Shown here: piece by piece, positions 1 to 11,494 of the stretch
Numbering within the stretch: position 1 is the stretch's first letter
Layout of the letters: each line of letters starts with the position of its first letter
The notes under the pieces: model-generated
The model's database searches: none
What the model saw: the letters and a program-made list of their open reading frames with translations, nothing else
What the model was told of the DNA's origin: nothing
Assembly (NCBI GenBank): GCA_963693305.1
Contig: OY855916.1
Coordinates: forward strand, 4,890,001-4,954,000
Length of the DNA: 64,000 bases
From: Meandrina meandrites
Taxonomy: Eukaryota; Cnidaria; Anthozoa; Scleractinia; Meandrinidae
Direction: 5' to 3'
Made by a program: the position numbers and the translations under genes

Positions 1-148
1 TATTCCCGATCGAATTGGTCATGAATTAGCCATGTTCTAAACGAGCAGGGGACTGGGTACGAACATATTTTCTCTACGGTACAAACATTCAATATCGATT
101 GAATTGAAAAATGGGGCACGTCATCTGAAAGAGCATCCAGAAATTAGT

Positions 149-310
149 AAATTCACCAAATTTGACGGTTATTGGTTTAAACCCAAAGGCATGGTACACT
201 TAGCATGGATTGGAGGGACAGGAGTCCTCCAATCCATACTAAGCTCTCTTATTTCAAAAGTGTACCATGCCTTTGCGTTTAAACCAATAACCATCAAATT
301 TGGTGAATTA
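149..310. repeat. hairpin (foldback) MITE
   Basis: Two long arms face each other. The left arm reads from AATTCACCAAATTTGA through GGCATGGTACACT, and the right arm mirrors it back to AAATTTGGTGAATT. Between them sits a second inverted repeat built on GGATTGGAGG and CCTCCAATCC around GACAGGAGTC. An open frame crosses it, as expected of a low-complexity foldback, but shows no protein family. Bases 1-148 hold nothing I recognise. Confidence 0.7.
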
Positions 311-365
311 ATTACTGCCACCGAGGAGTGAGGCGGAAGTTGATTAATGTCGTGATAAAAGCCTG

Positions 366-402
366 ATACTCAGGTTAGGTTCAATTCCCGTCGGCGACTC
401 AG
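366..402 (+). repeat. 3' half of a tRNA-derived SINE
   Basis: The stretch GGTTCAATTCCCGTCGGCGACTCAGA resembles a tRNA T-arm (B-box type GGTTCAANTCC) followed by an acceptor-like GACTC. The same sequence, with an A-box in front of it, occurs at 2738-2807. No 5' half is present here, so it is a truncated SINE head rather than a gene. It marks the left edge of the first long repeat copy. Confidence 0.45.
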
Positions 403-2535
403 ATATTTTTCTTTCCCCCACGCTCGTCATCTCTCATGTCATCTTTATCATTAAAAAATTGTAATTTAACAGGCCCAGTTAATCAGACATGAGGATTGAA
501 AGGTTAATTTTTCAAGTTTTGAACGAGAAAGAAAAATCCAACTTGGAACGACAAAACAATATATACTAACTAAGCTCTTATACCTTTTTTTCACTTCTTT
601 TGTTTTTAATTTTGCTGTATTTTTTGTTCTTGTGTTGTCTCAATAACAAACTTAGAACGACAAGATTCAGTGAATTAAGAACACGCTCTCGGCTTCTTCG
701 TCGCGAATCGATGAGTGAAAGCTAAAGTGGATAATTTATCGTGATGATAAACACTGAAAAAACGGAGAGTTTTCAAATCTAATATAAGGACCTACAATTA
801 AGTTTCTTACCTCAAAAAAGTTGATCTTTTAGCGGAGAAAGCTATTTATGAAAAGCCAGCGCTAATAGTTAAGCCGTCTTTTCTCTGGTCTGAAGCATCA
901 AATGGGTGGTAAATTTCCCTTGAGCAGTTTTGTTTGCACGCAAGTTAAGGTCAGGTGACGGTAGGCTTTTAGGTTGATATGTTGACAGATCAAATATTAG
1001 TGATAACTAATAACTGACAAGAAGAGAAATTATTTTATCTTAAAAGGGTCTATTCCAAAGACTTGTGATGCAAGAACCACTAGAACAGTCACTAGAAAAA
1101 CACTGAAACACTGAGGAACAAACTGTAGCCGAATCTTTGTGTACGATAGTTTTCCTAGCCTTTGACTCTCTCTTCCGCATAGGTCTCTTGTAGTAAAACG
1201 AGAGTAAAACCAATTGGGGAGAAACAAAAAAATAGAACCCGAAGCTCTTATTACCGCCCCAGTCCACAACAGCTTACTGTTTGGCATTGTAATGAAACAT
1301 ATCGACGCTTCTGCGGTAAATGAAAACAATGTCGGCTGAAAAAGGAGGTGACATTTTCACAAAAGTCAATATGACGGCTAGCAGTTAAGGGCACGTGAAT
1401 GTCGGAGGCTGCCAACAATAAATTTATCCTATCATTATTCATTCAATAATCTTATTTTACTTTGTTTACCGCATTTTTGACCAAAAAAAAAAGACATAAT
1501 TACAATGCTTCGCCAAAAATCCCGCTGGGAACAAATTGTACTCCTCATTACAAATGTATCGATCTATTGACCCTTAAGTACACAGAAGTAGTTTTCTACA
1601 TCCGATGAGCGATCTATAGTAGCATGAAGTTTGTGGTTAACTGTGAAGTTCGTGGACTGTTACTACCATACATACTTTTCCTCGCCAAAATTTTACATGC
1701 CTGAGTTTATCCACCTGTGCCCGTTATAGGAGAGGTTATCAGATGCCTTTTATAAGGTCTAAAATCCTGTCTTATTAATAAACATGGTGTTATAATAAAC
1801 TACAGCGCAAAAAATGAAAATAAAATTGCGATAGGACCTCTTATCAGAGATAAGGATTGAAAGGTAAAACGCTGAAGCGTTGAATGAGCAAGGAAAATCC
1901 AACAATAGACAAGATTCAGTAACACGCTAACTGCCGCCGACGAGTGAGGCGGAAGTTGATAATGTCGTGATTAACACTTGAAGTCAAAGAGTTTTCGAAG
2001 CTAATACTCCATTATTATAGACCTTCTCTCTTACCTTGAGGCAGAAAGGTTGGTCTGTTAGAAGAGAAGCAGAAAAAACTATGATAAAAACCAGCGATTT
2101 ATAAGATTGCATCCCTCGCTTCCGCATAAAAATAATGGTAAATGTCCCTTGTGCGTGGGCTGTTTTATTTGCAGCAACTTAAGGTCAGGTGGCTGTAGGC
2201 CTTTTGGCTGATAGGACGACAGATTACTCATTAGTGACCACGGATACCGAGAACATTAACAATATCCAGAAGAGTAATTATTTACCCTGTTCACAGGAGC
2301 AAACTGCAGCTCAAATCTTTGTGTAGGATGGTAGCTTTCTTAGCCTTTCACTCTCTCCTCCGAGGTCTCCAATAACAAAACGGGAGAAAAATCAAACGGG
2401 AAGAAAATAAATAGATTCCACCCGCGTTGGACGGAGGGAAAATAACGAAATATAAGCCGCGCGCAAAGCCATTTTACCGTCGGTTGCGTGACTTGCATCA
2501 ATAAGCGTGAACTCTCAAACGTTCGTTTCGAGATA
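403..2535. mobile_element. unclassified repeat family, copy A
   Basis: Bases 403-545 match 2816-2960. Bases about 650-1440 match both 2953-3662 and 3672-4460 nearly base for base. Bases 1440-2470 match 4460-5450, and 2431-2530 match 5662-5760. Shared landmarks include ACAAGATTCAGTGAA, CTTCTTCGTCGCGAATCGA and AAGGTCAGGTGAC. Open frames in it are short and on arbitrary strands, and none resembles a transposase or reverse transcriptase. It is probably non-autonomous; the class is unknown. Confidence 0.6.
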
Positions 2536-2546
2536 GATGAAATGTA

Positions 2547-2730
2547 GTGAAAATGAAGAGAAGCAGGAGAAGCTATGATAAAAACCAGCGATTTATAAGA
2601 CTCCTTTTCTCGCTACCGCATAAAAATAATGGTCAGGTAAATGTCCCTTGTCTGGGCTGTTTTGTTTGCAGCATCTTAAATTCAGGTGACTGTAGGCCTT
2701 CACAAATCAACCTAGAAAAAATGGCCTAGC
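2547..2730. repeat. partial copy of the same repeat family
   Basis: This stretch matches 2061-2210 and 5081-5230, sharing AGAAGCAGGAGAA, CTATGATAAAAACCAGCGAT and GACTGTAGGCCTT. It lies just before the SINE head at 2738 and is best read as a truncated piece of the repeat. A 60-codon open frame across it has no recognisable content. Confidence 0.55.
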
Positions 2731-2737
2731 TCACCGC

Positions 2738-2807
2738 GAGTCTCTCGTAGCTCAGTGGTTAGAGCGCCCAACCGTGCATGGGTTCGATTTCCATCGATCG
2801 GCGACTC
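2738..2807 (+). repeat. tRNA-derived SINE head (A and B boxes)
   Basis: TAGCTCAGTGG is a good RNA polymerase III A-box and GGTTCGATTTCC a good B-box. GAGTC at 2738 can pair with GACTC at 2803, imitating an acceptor stem. Only about 70 nt separate the ends and the anticodon arm cannot be formed, so this is not a working tRNA. The downstream body (CGCTCGTGACAAATG, CATTAAAAAATTGTAATTT) is shared with the copy starting near 366. Confidence 0.6.
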
Positions 2808-2815
2808 AGACTTTT

Positions 2816-3668
2816 CTTCTTTGTCCGACGCTCGTGACAAATGAACATATCATCTTCATCATTAAAAAATTGTAATTTAACAGGCCCAGTTAATCAGACA
2901 TGAAGATTGAATTGTTAATTTTCGAAGTTTTCAACGAGAAAGAAATAATCCAACTTAGAACGACAAGATTCAGTGAACTAAGAACACGCCCTCTCGGCTT
3001 CTTCGTCGCGAATCGATGAGTGAAAGCGAAAGTGGATAATTTATCGTGATGATAAACACTGAAAAACAAAGAGTTTTCAAATCTAATATAGGGACCTACA
3101 ATTAAGTTCCTTACCTCAAAAAAGTTGATCTTTTAGCGGAGAAAGCTATTTATGAAAAGCCAGCGCTAATAGTTAAGCCGTCTTTTCTCTGGTCTGAAGC
3201 ATCAAATGGGTGGTAAATTTCCCTTGAGCAGTTTTGTTTGCACGCAAGTTAAGGTCAGGTGACGGTAGGCTTTTAGGTTGATATGTTGACAGATCAAATA
3301 TTAGTGATAACTAATAACTGACAAGAAGAGAAATTATTTTATCTTAACAGGGTCTATTCCAAAGACTTGTGATGCAAGAACCACTAGAACAGTCACTAGA
3401 AAAACACTGAAACACTGAGGAACAAACTGTAGCCGAATCTTTGTGTACGATAGTTTTCCTAGCCTTTGACTCTCTCTTCCGCAGAGGTCTCTTGTAGTAA
3501 AACATTTTTAAAACCAATTGCGGAGAAAGAAACAAATAGAACCCGAAGCTCTTATTACCGCCCCAGTCCACAACAGCTTACTGTTTGGCATTGTAATGAA
3601 ACATATCGACGCTTCTGCGGTAAATGAAAACAATGTCGGCTGAAAAAGGAGGTGACATTTCTACATAA
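2816..3668. mobile_element. unclassified repeat family, copy B (truncated)
   Basis: It starts with the body that follows the SINE head, matches copy A from ACAAGATTCAGTGAACTAAG onward, and stops at GGAGGTGACATTTCTACATAAAA, where copy C begins abruptly with AGAACGACAAGATTCAG. The junction near 3668 looks like an unequal-crossover or insertion boundary, since copies B and C share the same start and differ at only a few bases. Confidence 0.6.
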
Positions 3669-3671
3669 AAA

Positions 3672-5830
3672 ATAGAACGACAAGATTCAGTGAACTAAGA
3701 ACACGCCCTCTCGGCTTCTTCGTCGCGAATCGATGAGTGAAAGCGAAAGTGGATAATTTATCGTGATGATAAACACTGAAAAACAAAGAGTTTTCAAATC
3801 TAATATAGGGACCTACAATTAAGTTCCTTACCTCAAAAAAGTTGATCTTTTAGCGGAGAAAGCTATTTATGAAAAGCCAGCGCTAATAGTTAAGCCGTCT
3901 TTTCTCTGGTCTGAAGCATCAAATGGGTGGTAAATTTCCCTTGAGCAGTTTTGTTTGCACGCAAGTTAAGGTCAGGTGACCGTAGGCTTTTAGGTTGATA
4001 TGTTGACAGATCAAATATTAGTGATAACTAATAACTGACAAGAAGAGAAATTATTTTATCTTAACAGGGTCTATTCCAAAGACTTGTGATTCAAGAACCA
4101 CCAGAACAGTCACTAGAAAAACACTGAAACAGGAACAAACTGTAGCCGAATCTTTGTGTACGATAGTTTTCCTAGCCTTTGACTCTCTCTTCCGCATAGG
4201 TCTCTTGTAGTAAAACGAGAGTAAAACCAATTGGGGAGAAACAAAAAAATAGAACCCGAAGCTCTTATTACCGCCCCAGTCCACAACAGCTTACTGTTTG
4301 GCATTGTAATGAAACATATCGACGCTTCTGCGGTAAATGAAAACAATGTCGGCTGAAAAAGGAGGTGACATTTTCACAAAAGTCAATATGACGGCTAGCA
4401 GTTAAGGGCACGTGAATGTCGGAGGCTGCCAACAATAAATTTATCATATCATTATTCATTCGATAATCTTAATTTACTTTGTTTACCGCATTTTTGACCA
4501 AAAAGAAAGACATTATTACAATGCTTCTCCAAAAATCCCGCGGGGAACAAATTGCACTCGTGATTACATATGTATCGATCGATTGACCCTAAAGACTAAA
4601 GTACACAGTAGTTTCTACATCGATGAGCGATCTACAGTAGCATGAAGTTTGTGGTCAACTGTGAAGTTCGTGGACTGTTACTGCCATACTTTTTTTTTTC
4701 CTCGCGAGAATTTATTCATGCCTGAGTTCATGTTATCCACCTGTGCCTGTTATGAGAGGTGTCAGACGCCTTTTACAAGATCTAATTAAAATTATGGTGT
4801 TATGTTAAACCACAGCGCAAAAAAATGAGAAAAAAATTGTGATAGGACCTCTTATCAGAGATAAGGATTGAAAGTAAGGTAAAACGCTAAAGCGTTAAAT
4901 GAGCAAGGAAAATCCAACAATAGACAAGATTCAGTAACACGCTAACTGCCGCCGACGAGTGAGGCGGAAGTTGATCAATGTCGTGATAAACACTCAAAGT
5001 CAAAGAGTTTTCGAAGCTAATACTCTATTTTTATACACCTTGTTTCTTACCTTGAGGCAGAAAGGTTGGTCTGTTAGAAGAGAAGCAGGAGAAACTATGA
5101 TAAAAACCAGCGATTTATAAGATTGCTTCCCTCGCTACCGCATAAAAATAATGGTAAATGCCCCTTGTGCGTGGGCTGTTTTATTTGCAGCAACTTAAGG
5201 TCAGGTGACTGTAGGCCTTAAAGTTGATATGACGACAGATTACTAATTAGTGACCATGGATACCGAGAACATTAACAATATCAAGAAGAGTAATTATTTA
5301 CCCTTTTCACAGGAGCAAACTGCAGCTTAAATGTTCAGTGTAGGATCAAGGTGTAGGATGATAGCTTTCTTAGAATGATAGCTTTCTTAGCCTTTCACTC
5401 TCTTCTCGTCCGAGGTCTCCTATAACAAAACGGGAGAAACATCAAACGGGAAGAAAATACCTCTATTAAGCGGCCACCGTCCATTAAGCGGCCACTTTCC
5501 AAAGTCCCAATTTATTTGTCAGTAAACTGCTGTATTTGATACCTCTATTCAAAGGCCACCTCTATTAAGCGGCCGCGGCCACTTTTTGCTGTCGCAAGTG
5601 TATTATTAACAGTGGTTTTTTACCTCCATTAAGCGGCCAGCAAATTATCTTTCCAAGCGAAATGGGGACGGAGGGGGAAAATAACGAAACATAAGTCGCA
5701 AAACCATTTTACCATCGGTTGCGTGACTTGCATCGATAAGCGTGAACTGTCAAACTTTACGTGATGAAAGTTCGAAGGAATGTCAGACAACGTTTCGAAC
5801 AGTTGCATCAGGGGATGAAATGTGGAGGGA
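3672..5830. mobile_element. unclassified repeat family, copy C
   Basis: This is the second long copy. It follows copy A through bases about 650-2530 of the window with small indels (for example one CTGAGG stretch missing near 4130). The final part carries an extra insert of short GCGGCCAC repeats at 5461-5640. The near-identity of copies B and C over 700 bases suggests a recent local duplication. Confidence 0.6.
5458..5640. repeat. tandem CTCTATTAAGCGGCCAC repeats
   Basis: About four degenerate units of CTCTATTAAGCGGCCAC and CCATTAAGCGGCCA are spaced irregularly and separated by AT-rich filler. They sit inside repeat copy C and are absent from the matching place in copy A, so they were probably gained after the copies separated. 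Confidence 0.6.
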
Positions 5831-5840
5831 AAGCCTGATC

Positions 5841-7781
5841 GTGGGCTAGACCATTTCCCGAAAAAGATCTTCAGTTTAACAGGATTAATTATCAACAATA
5901 TCCTTGACATTGAAGATATCGTTTGTTTCTTTCTAACAACTTTGTGGTTTGTAACGCCGTTCATCGTCAAAATCTGGAAAAACCCAGCAAAAAACTTCCC
6001 TTCTCTACAAAGACGCCACAGGCACGTCCCCAACCCACGGCCCCCCGCCGGGTCGTCATACTTTTAAAAAATGGCGGCGAAAAGGACCTTGCGATAGCAA
6101 CCACATGGCTTACATAGTGCATCAAACATGATCGCTCATACGTTTATGTAAAACTTTGATCAGTATCAAAGATTATTTTGGGCCCAACAGGTACTATTAA
6201 ATGTTTTTTGTTTTGTTTAATGCAAGCTGAGAATTGTTTACAAAACGACATGAATTTCGACTGTCTGAATCTCGATTCTTCCGCCCTTTGTGCCTGTAAT
6301 TAAAGAAACAGTTTAAATGGACAGAACAGAGAAGAGATATATTCTGTTTTCATGACTATGTACACATGTCAGCTTTGCTTCAAAGGCGGCAGGATTCATT
6401 TGAAAGTATAATTTTTGCGTATTTACACTGAAAACGATTCTACGAAGCACATTCTTTTGATGTCGTAGTCTTGTCGCCAGTATGTCAGACGCTTTGTCTT
6501 TTAGTATATTTTCGAGCTTTTTGCAGCTGTGGACCACCGACACATTGGCTGAAAGGCCATGTTAACAGGGTAAGTACAGTACATTCTATTGTTGCTTATA
6601 ACAAAAATCTTTTCTTAATGAATTGAGATCCTGCAAGGAAAAGGACTAAAATGCCCAAAATGATTGTGCGATTATTGTAAAAGGGGCAAAAAACTGCTAG
6701 CAGAAATTGGTTTTTATTTTGAATTCCAAGACTGTAAGTTCGAAATATTTTCTGTGCATTCTTAGACTGGCGACTGGCGGAGTCTGGAATTGTTTTCAAG
6801 AAAAACAGTACTGGACTCTCATCTTGCTGTAGAACATGGATAAATTCAGTGTAATTAAAGAAGCAGGTTGCTTTTGCTTTTAAGGTTTTTTGAATTATTT
6901 AAATAAGTTACCGTCTGCTCTTTTTAATCCGGAAATTCCAACTCTGCCATGCTAACAAGACAACAAATTTAGATGATTTGTATAGATATTGGCTGTTGTT
7001 TTTAAACAGGAAATAGTAAATTCAGATCAGTTAAAATATTTCACTCATCAATTGAAGGTAATCAATCCTCAAAGATTAGAATATTGTAAATAATTAATTA
7101 ATTTCACACTTTGGGCAACATTTGTTTGAAAGGGATAAATTGACATTTCTTTAAAACACTTCCATTAAAAACTTGAATTATTTTATTGGCTTCCTTCTGT
7201 AAATGGACATTCTCGAGTGTTTAGATATAGATTCAATTCACAACATCCATAAAATATATCATGAAAAATTCTCAGAGTAATGGCACCTGCATGTTTGTTC
7301 AAATAATTGGTTAGTACTATTGAAAACCCAAAACAACGAAACAAACCCAGCCAAAACCAAATAAAACGAAACAAGATTGCAGTTAGCTTGTGGATAATTT
7401 TTACCCCAGTTTGCTTGCAGTTAGCTTTTACCCCGGTTTGCTTGCGTCTAGCCTTTGTTTTGTTGGTTAAGGCAGTACTCTATATATTTGTTTCATTTTG
7501 TTTCGTTTCTGTGGTTTCACCGTTTTGTTTTGGTAGTTTGGTTAAGTTTTGTTTCATTTTGGGTTTTAGTACATGCCCAAATAAATATGTTATGTCCACC
7601 TGGCCCCAGTTGTTCAAAGGGTGGATAATGCTATCGACCAGATAAATCACTGTCCAGTGAATGGCATAGTTTGTTTTGCCAACACATTTCCACAGGATAG
7701 TGTGATAGTGAGATTACTAATGGTGTGGGTGGGGACAGGAGGGCGGGAGCCCGGGAGAAAAGGGGCGGGAAGCAGGAGTTC
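5841..7781. other. intergenic stretch without a supported gene
   Basis: This is mainly AT-rich unique sequence. Points of note: a GC-rich block near 6035-6060 followed by AAAATGGCGGC at 6067, which resembles a YY1 site of animal promoters; a loosely mirrored pair of Q/K-rich low-complexity tracts at 7320-7375 and 7485-7570 (GAAACAAAAC type); and a G-rich tract just before 7777. The longest open frames (5629-6033 on the minus strand, 7307-7645 and 7621-7929 on the plus strand) show no family features. Confidence 0.4.
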
Positions 7782-8721
7782 CCACAGGCAGCCCAAGCTC
7801 TGTATCAGATTACCTTCGGACGTGACTCTTGCTTATAAGCGGTGTTGTGTTACAAAGATTCGATTTGTAAGGGTTTGTATGGGAACGCAACGGTTTTGCT
7901 TTAAAAGTAAAAAATCGTATAGTTTGTGAATGAAATTGACTTACCCTGATTTTTTGTTTCATTCTTTGTTGTTTGCCAGCTTCTCAGGTCGTTCTAACGC
8001 GATTTCGGCGAGTTATCGTTATTTCGGTTTCCACTGCTAAAATAAAGACAAGGCCGAACACTGATTTCCGGAGTGCCCGTCGCTCGAAGCGAATAAATCC
8101 TCTGAAAATAGTCCTGTCGACCCAATTCCTCCGCAGAATCAAAGAAGAGATGTTGAAGTTCCATGTCAGTTCACTTGATACGCAATTCTGCCCTCAAACG
8201 CCTTCGCTACGAAAGCTTTTTTTCGAGTCACAAATTCGAAATAGCCGCGTCCAAACTGGCATGGACGTTTTCACGGTTCGCATAGCATGTTGGGTGACTA
8301 TAATTAGCCCGACGGGGGTAGACAGCATCGATTTGTCGACAGCCAAACCAGAATGCTCCCAGGGTCAAATCGTAGTCTGAAATGTCATCCGTCCTCTCTT
8401 CCTTACCCCCCACAGGAGGGGCTCCTGCTTCTCACCCGCGCCCCTCCTCTGGGGGGTAAGGAAGAGAGGACGGATGACATTTCAGACTAGGTCAAATCGA
8501 TGCTGTCCAACGACCTGAGAAGCTGGCAAACAACAAAGAATGAAACAAAAAATCAGGGTAAGTCAATTTCATTCACAAAATATACGATTTTTTTACTTTT
8601 AAAGCAAAACCGTTGCGTTCCCATACAAACCCTTACAAATCGAATCTTTGTAACACAACACCGCTTATAAGCAAGAGTCACGTCCGAAGGTAATCTGATA
8701 CAGAGCTTGGGCTGCCTGTGG
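7782..8721. mobile_element. foldback DNA transposon with 5-bp target duplication
   Basis: The left arm starts CCACAGGCAGCCCAAGC and the right arm ends GCTTGGGCTGCCTGTGG. The arms run about 215 bp (7782-7999 and 8504-8721) with only scattered mismatches. AGTTC lies directly outside both ends (7777-7781 and 8722-8726), a plausible target-site duplication. The middle has no transposase, so the element is non-autonomous. It contains the younger hairpin at 8373-8489. Confidence 0.8.
8373..8489. mobile_element. hairpin MITE with 10-bp target duplication
   Basis: A near-perfect palindrome: TAGTCTGAAATGTCATCC opens it and GGATGACATTTCAGACTA closes it, with a C-rich loop. GGTCAAATCG stands immediately on both sides (8363-8372 and 8490-8499), a perfect 10-bp target-site duplication. 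Duplications of 8-11 bp are typical of Mutator-like transposons, so a MULE-derived MITE is the best guess. It is nested in the foldback element and therefore younger. Confidence 0.8.
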
Positions 8722-9930
8722 AGTTCCGAGGTAGCGAAAACTGGGAGAAATTGAGAAAATTTTGCAACATTTTTTTATATTTCGCAATAGAAATGGGCCA
8801 AAGAGGAGGGAACCACTACAGAAAGGGGTGGGAAGTGGGAGTTAAAGATACAGGAAGCGGGAGGTCCAGACCCCCCTGTCCCTCCCCACAATGGTGCTGG
8901 GAGGAGAAAATATGCAAATTTTTTTTTGCAACATTGCATAACATTTTGCAAATAGAAAAAGCACTGAGAGGCAAGAGCTACTTATAAAGGAAGGAGCAGG
9001 AACCAGGTATATGGGAAGTGGGAAGTTCAGTGACACCCTGTGCACCCCTCCCCCATTTTGGAGTTATTTTTCAGGTGGACTACTTAAGATAAATTTTACC
9101 TTCTGTTGCTTTGTTCACTTCAAAGGCAACCTTTGATGGTAATGGCTTGAATTTCCATGTCGAATGTACCACACAGTATAAAACAGCATATCCTTTGTGG
9201 TTTGGTCCTCTGCGGTCAGCTCTTGTCCTTTGCCACCCAGACACTATTAAAACCATGCTGTCCAGCCATGCACCAAAAGAGGAATTTGTCTACAGCCTTG
9301 TTGTGCCCTTCACTGGTGAGACAAATTTTAATATAATTTTGATCTGTTGCTCTGAAGCCTCAAAGTTAAAAGGACCATGTGAAAGTTCTGGCGGGGTGGG
9401 GGGGACTCCCATATGAAAAGATGAGGATGTTATGGAAGTGCCTCAATGGGGTGAAAGTCTCCAAGAGGGATCAGAGTTCTTTACTAGTCTGACATCATTG
9501 TGGGGGATAATAGGGGCAGGAACCTGGGAGTAAAAAGGGTGAAGAGTTTTACAGGAGGAGTGAAAAGAGAGGGTGGGAAGTGGGAGGAAAAGGTTACGTT
9601 TTTGCAATACCATGTAATATGTTACAAATAATTATAGAAAAAGCACAAATAATGAGGAGGTCAATGTAAGAATTGGGAACCATTAGTTCAGAACCCGCTC
9701 ATTTTATTCTCCCACCCCTCCCCTCCCACTGACCAACTGCCATCAGTTCACAGTCAAACAAGCTGCAAGTGTGTATTTATTATAGATATTCATAATTACA
9801 TGTAAAATGACTGGCTTTATTATACAGGACAAAATTACTGAATTTTTATTGGTTTTTAGTAGCCTGTGTAGTACAGCTGCCCCCTCCCCTAAAAAAAAAT
9901 TGGGAAAGGAGCGTCTGTGATTTAAGAAAT
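8722..9930. other. intergenic, purine-rich G-run tracts
   Basis: Repeated loose variants of GGGAAGTGGGAG and GGAGGTCC tracts occur from 8800 to 9720, alternating with AT-rich sequence. I see no gene, RNA or transposon ends. The open frames 8718-8987 and 9111-9416 are not supported by any motif. Confidence 0.4.
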
Positions 9931-9933
9931 CCC

Positions 9934-10135
9934 GTCATGATCAATCGATGAAACCGATAATCGATAACAATTGATGGCAATAGATATCAATCGATAACAA
10001 TTAATCGATTGATATCGCAAATCAATGACCAATCGATGGCCAAAAAATTTGTGTTTTTTAATTGCCATCGATTGTCATCGATTATCATCAATTGTCATCA
10101 ATTGCCATTGATTATCTTCGATTGTCATTGATTTC
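9934..10135. repeat. degenerate ATCGATTG-type minisatellite, left block
   Basis: About 15 units of a roughly 10-bp sequence (ATCGATAACA, then TCATCGATTG, ATCATCAATTG). Orientation switches in the middle, so the first half reads mainly AATCGATAACAATTGATGGC and the second half its complement. The same family recurs at 11,300-11,490. Confidence 0.65.
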
Positions 10136-10615
10136 CATATTTTTGGGCACGGATTTTGGGGAGGTAAAAAAAAGGAATGCTTTGACAGAAGAAATATGGT
10201 GACATATGTCATTACACAATTACATTATAACAGTTGTTACAATCGCAGGGCAGGGTTCTAGGCCCAAGCTACCATGCCAGATGAAATTAAGAATGCAATT
10301 TATGGTACTCTAAGCCTTAGCATCATTAACTGGCCTTAGCTTCCTGTTAGAATGCTACCGAAATAAACAGATACACTGAATAAATACCAATTATCAGCCT
10401 GATATCCGTGGGATATAACAAACAAGGATACTGGAATAATCTTGGGAAAAATTATGCAACTTACACTAAAGTTTCGTTTCTCAAAGGCCAGAGCGGTGCT
10501 ACTAACCCCCTATGGACATGTTTGGAGGTGACCCAGTTGACCGCGATCCTCTCTTCTTCTGAGCGACGAATCGCTCGCCAATTTTAACGGCAAAAGGGCA
10601 TTCATGATATAGAGG

Positions 10616-10757
10616 ATAATACATGGTTTCGCGGAGATATGAAATTTATCTTCGAATGTTCAAATCGATAGCTCACGAGTGAGCGCAGCGAACGAGTGAG
10701 ATATCGGATTTGAACACGAGAAGATAAATTTCATATCTCCAAGAAACCATGTATTAT
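10616..10757. repeat. inverted-repeat MITE
   Basis: ATAATACATGGTTTCGCGG opens the element and AAGAAACCATGTATTAT closes it. The arms continue through GAGATATGAAATTTATCTTC and its complement, with a short loop carrying GAGTGAGCGCAGCGAACGAGTG. No coding content. Confidence 0.75.
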
Positions 10758-10794
10758 TCTTTTTATTATATAAACCTACTAATTACGATGTTTT

Positions 10795-10966
10795 TGACGA
10801 TTTTCCGAAGATTTCCGACCATTTTCGAAGATTTCCGAAAATTCTCAAAATGTTGTCCGAAGGTTGTACAAATGTTTCCGAACATTTTCCGAGAATTTCC
10901 GAAGTTTTCCGAAGATTGCCGAAGATTTCCAAAGATTGCCGAGGAAGATCCGAAGATTTTTCGACT
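10795..10966. repeat. TTTCCGAAGA minisatellite
   Basis: At least twelve imperfect units of TTTCCGAAGATT / TTTTCCGAACA. Open frames on both strands across it (10749-11024, 10766-10990, 10864-11133) come only from the codon-like period and are not genes. Confidence 0.75.
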
Positions 10967-11029
10967 TAATATTGATTTACTTTGGCTCATTCAGCATTGG
11001 AACATGGCAAACTCTGCAAGCTGATTGGT

Positions 11030-11095
11030 CAAAAATGATATCACACATGTGTGGATATCATTTTTATCCACACATGTGTGATACCATTTTTCTCG
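11030..11095. repeat. short palindromic hairpin (CACATGTG)
   Basis: ATATCACACATGTGTGGATA faces TATCCACACATGTGTGATA around a short ATTTT loop, and each arm is itself palindromic about CACATGTG. It may be the end of the element that starts near 10616, since TATATAATAAACTC follows, but the limits are unclear. Confidence 0.55.
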
Positions 11096-11299
11096 ATTTG
11101 CTACCGCTTGCTATACCACTGCAGTTTATATAATAAACTCTTTTACTACAACCTGGTTAATGGTCAAAATAGTTCAAGACATTTTTCCCCTGCAAAAGCC
11201 GTAGCAATAGACCCAGACAATAAAATATGACCACGTGCAGAACTAACACGAGTCGTATTGCAGGCCGGATAGATAATTGATCGAAAACAATCTGCTTGA

Positions 11300-11490
11300 C
11301 AGCAAAAGATAGCCAATGATAATCGATGGCAATCAATAACAATCGATGATATCACACTCAAGCTTGTGATTATTGATTGGTCATCGATTGGCCAATAGCA
11401 ATCGATAACAATTAACTAATTGACATCGATTGGTATCGATTGATCGATTGGATTTCCGATGATCAATTGTCATCAATTGATCACGCCGGG
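11300..11490. repeat. degenerate ATCGATTG-type minisatellite, right block
   Basis: Units such as ATCGATGGCAATCAATAACA and TCATCGATTGGCCAATAGCA repeat the theme of the 9934-10135 block. The two blocks flank 1.2 kb containing the MITE and the minisatellite, so they may be ends of one composite unit. Confidence 0.6.
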
Positions 11491-11494
11491 TTAA

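Noticed and set aside
2738..2807. tRNA gene
   Set aside because: A and B boxes are present, but the anticodon arm cannot form and the length is too short; a SINE head fits better.
1030..4459. Repeated small minus-strand frames (63-99 codons)
   Set aside because: They recur only because the DNA repeat recurs; frames differ between copies through indels.
5629..6033. 134-codon minus-strand frame
   Set aside because: Partly overlaps the dispersed repeat (matches 2431-2530) and has no recognisable domain.
7973..8380. 135-codon frame inside the 7782-8721 element
   Set aside because: Lies across the loop and nested hairpin of a foldback element and shows no transposase features.
10749..11133. Frames on both strands across the TTTCCGAAGA repeat
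   Set aside because: Explained by the codon-like repeat period; no start or splice context.
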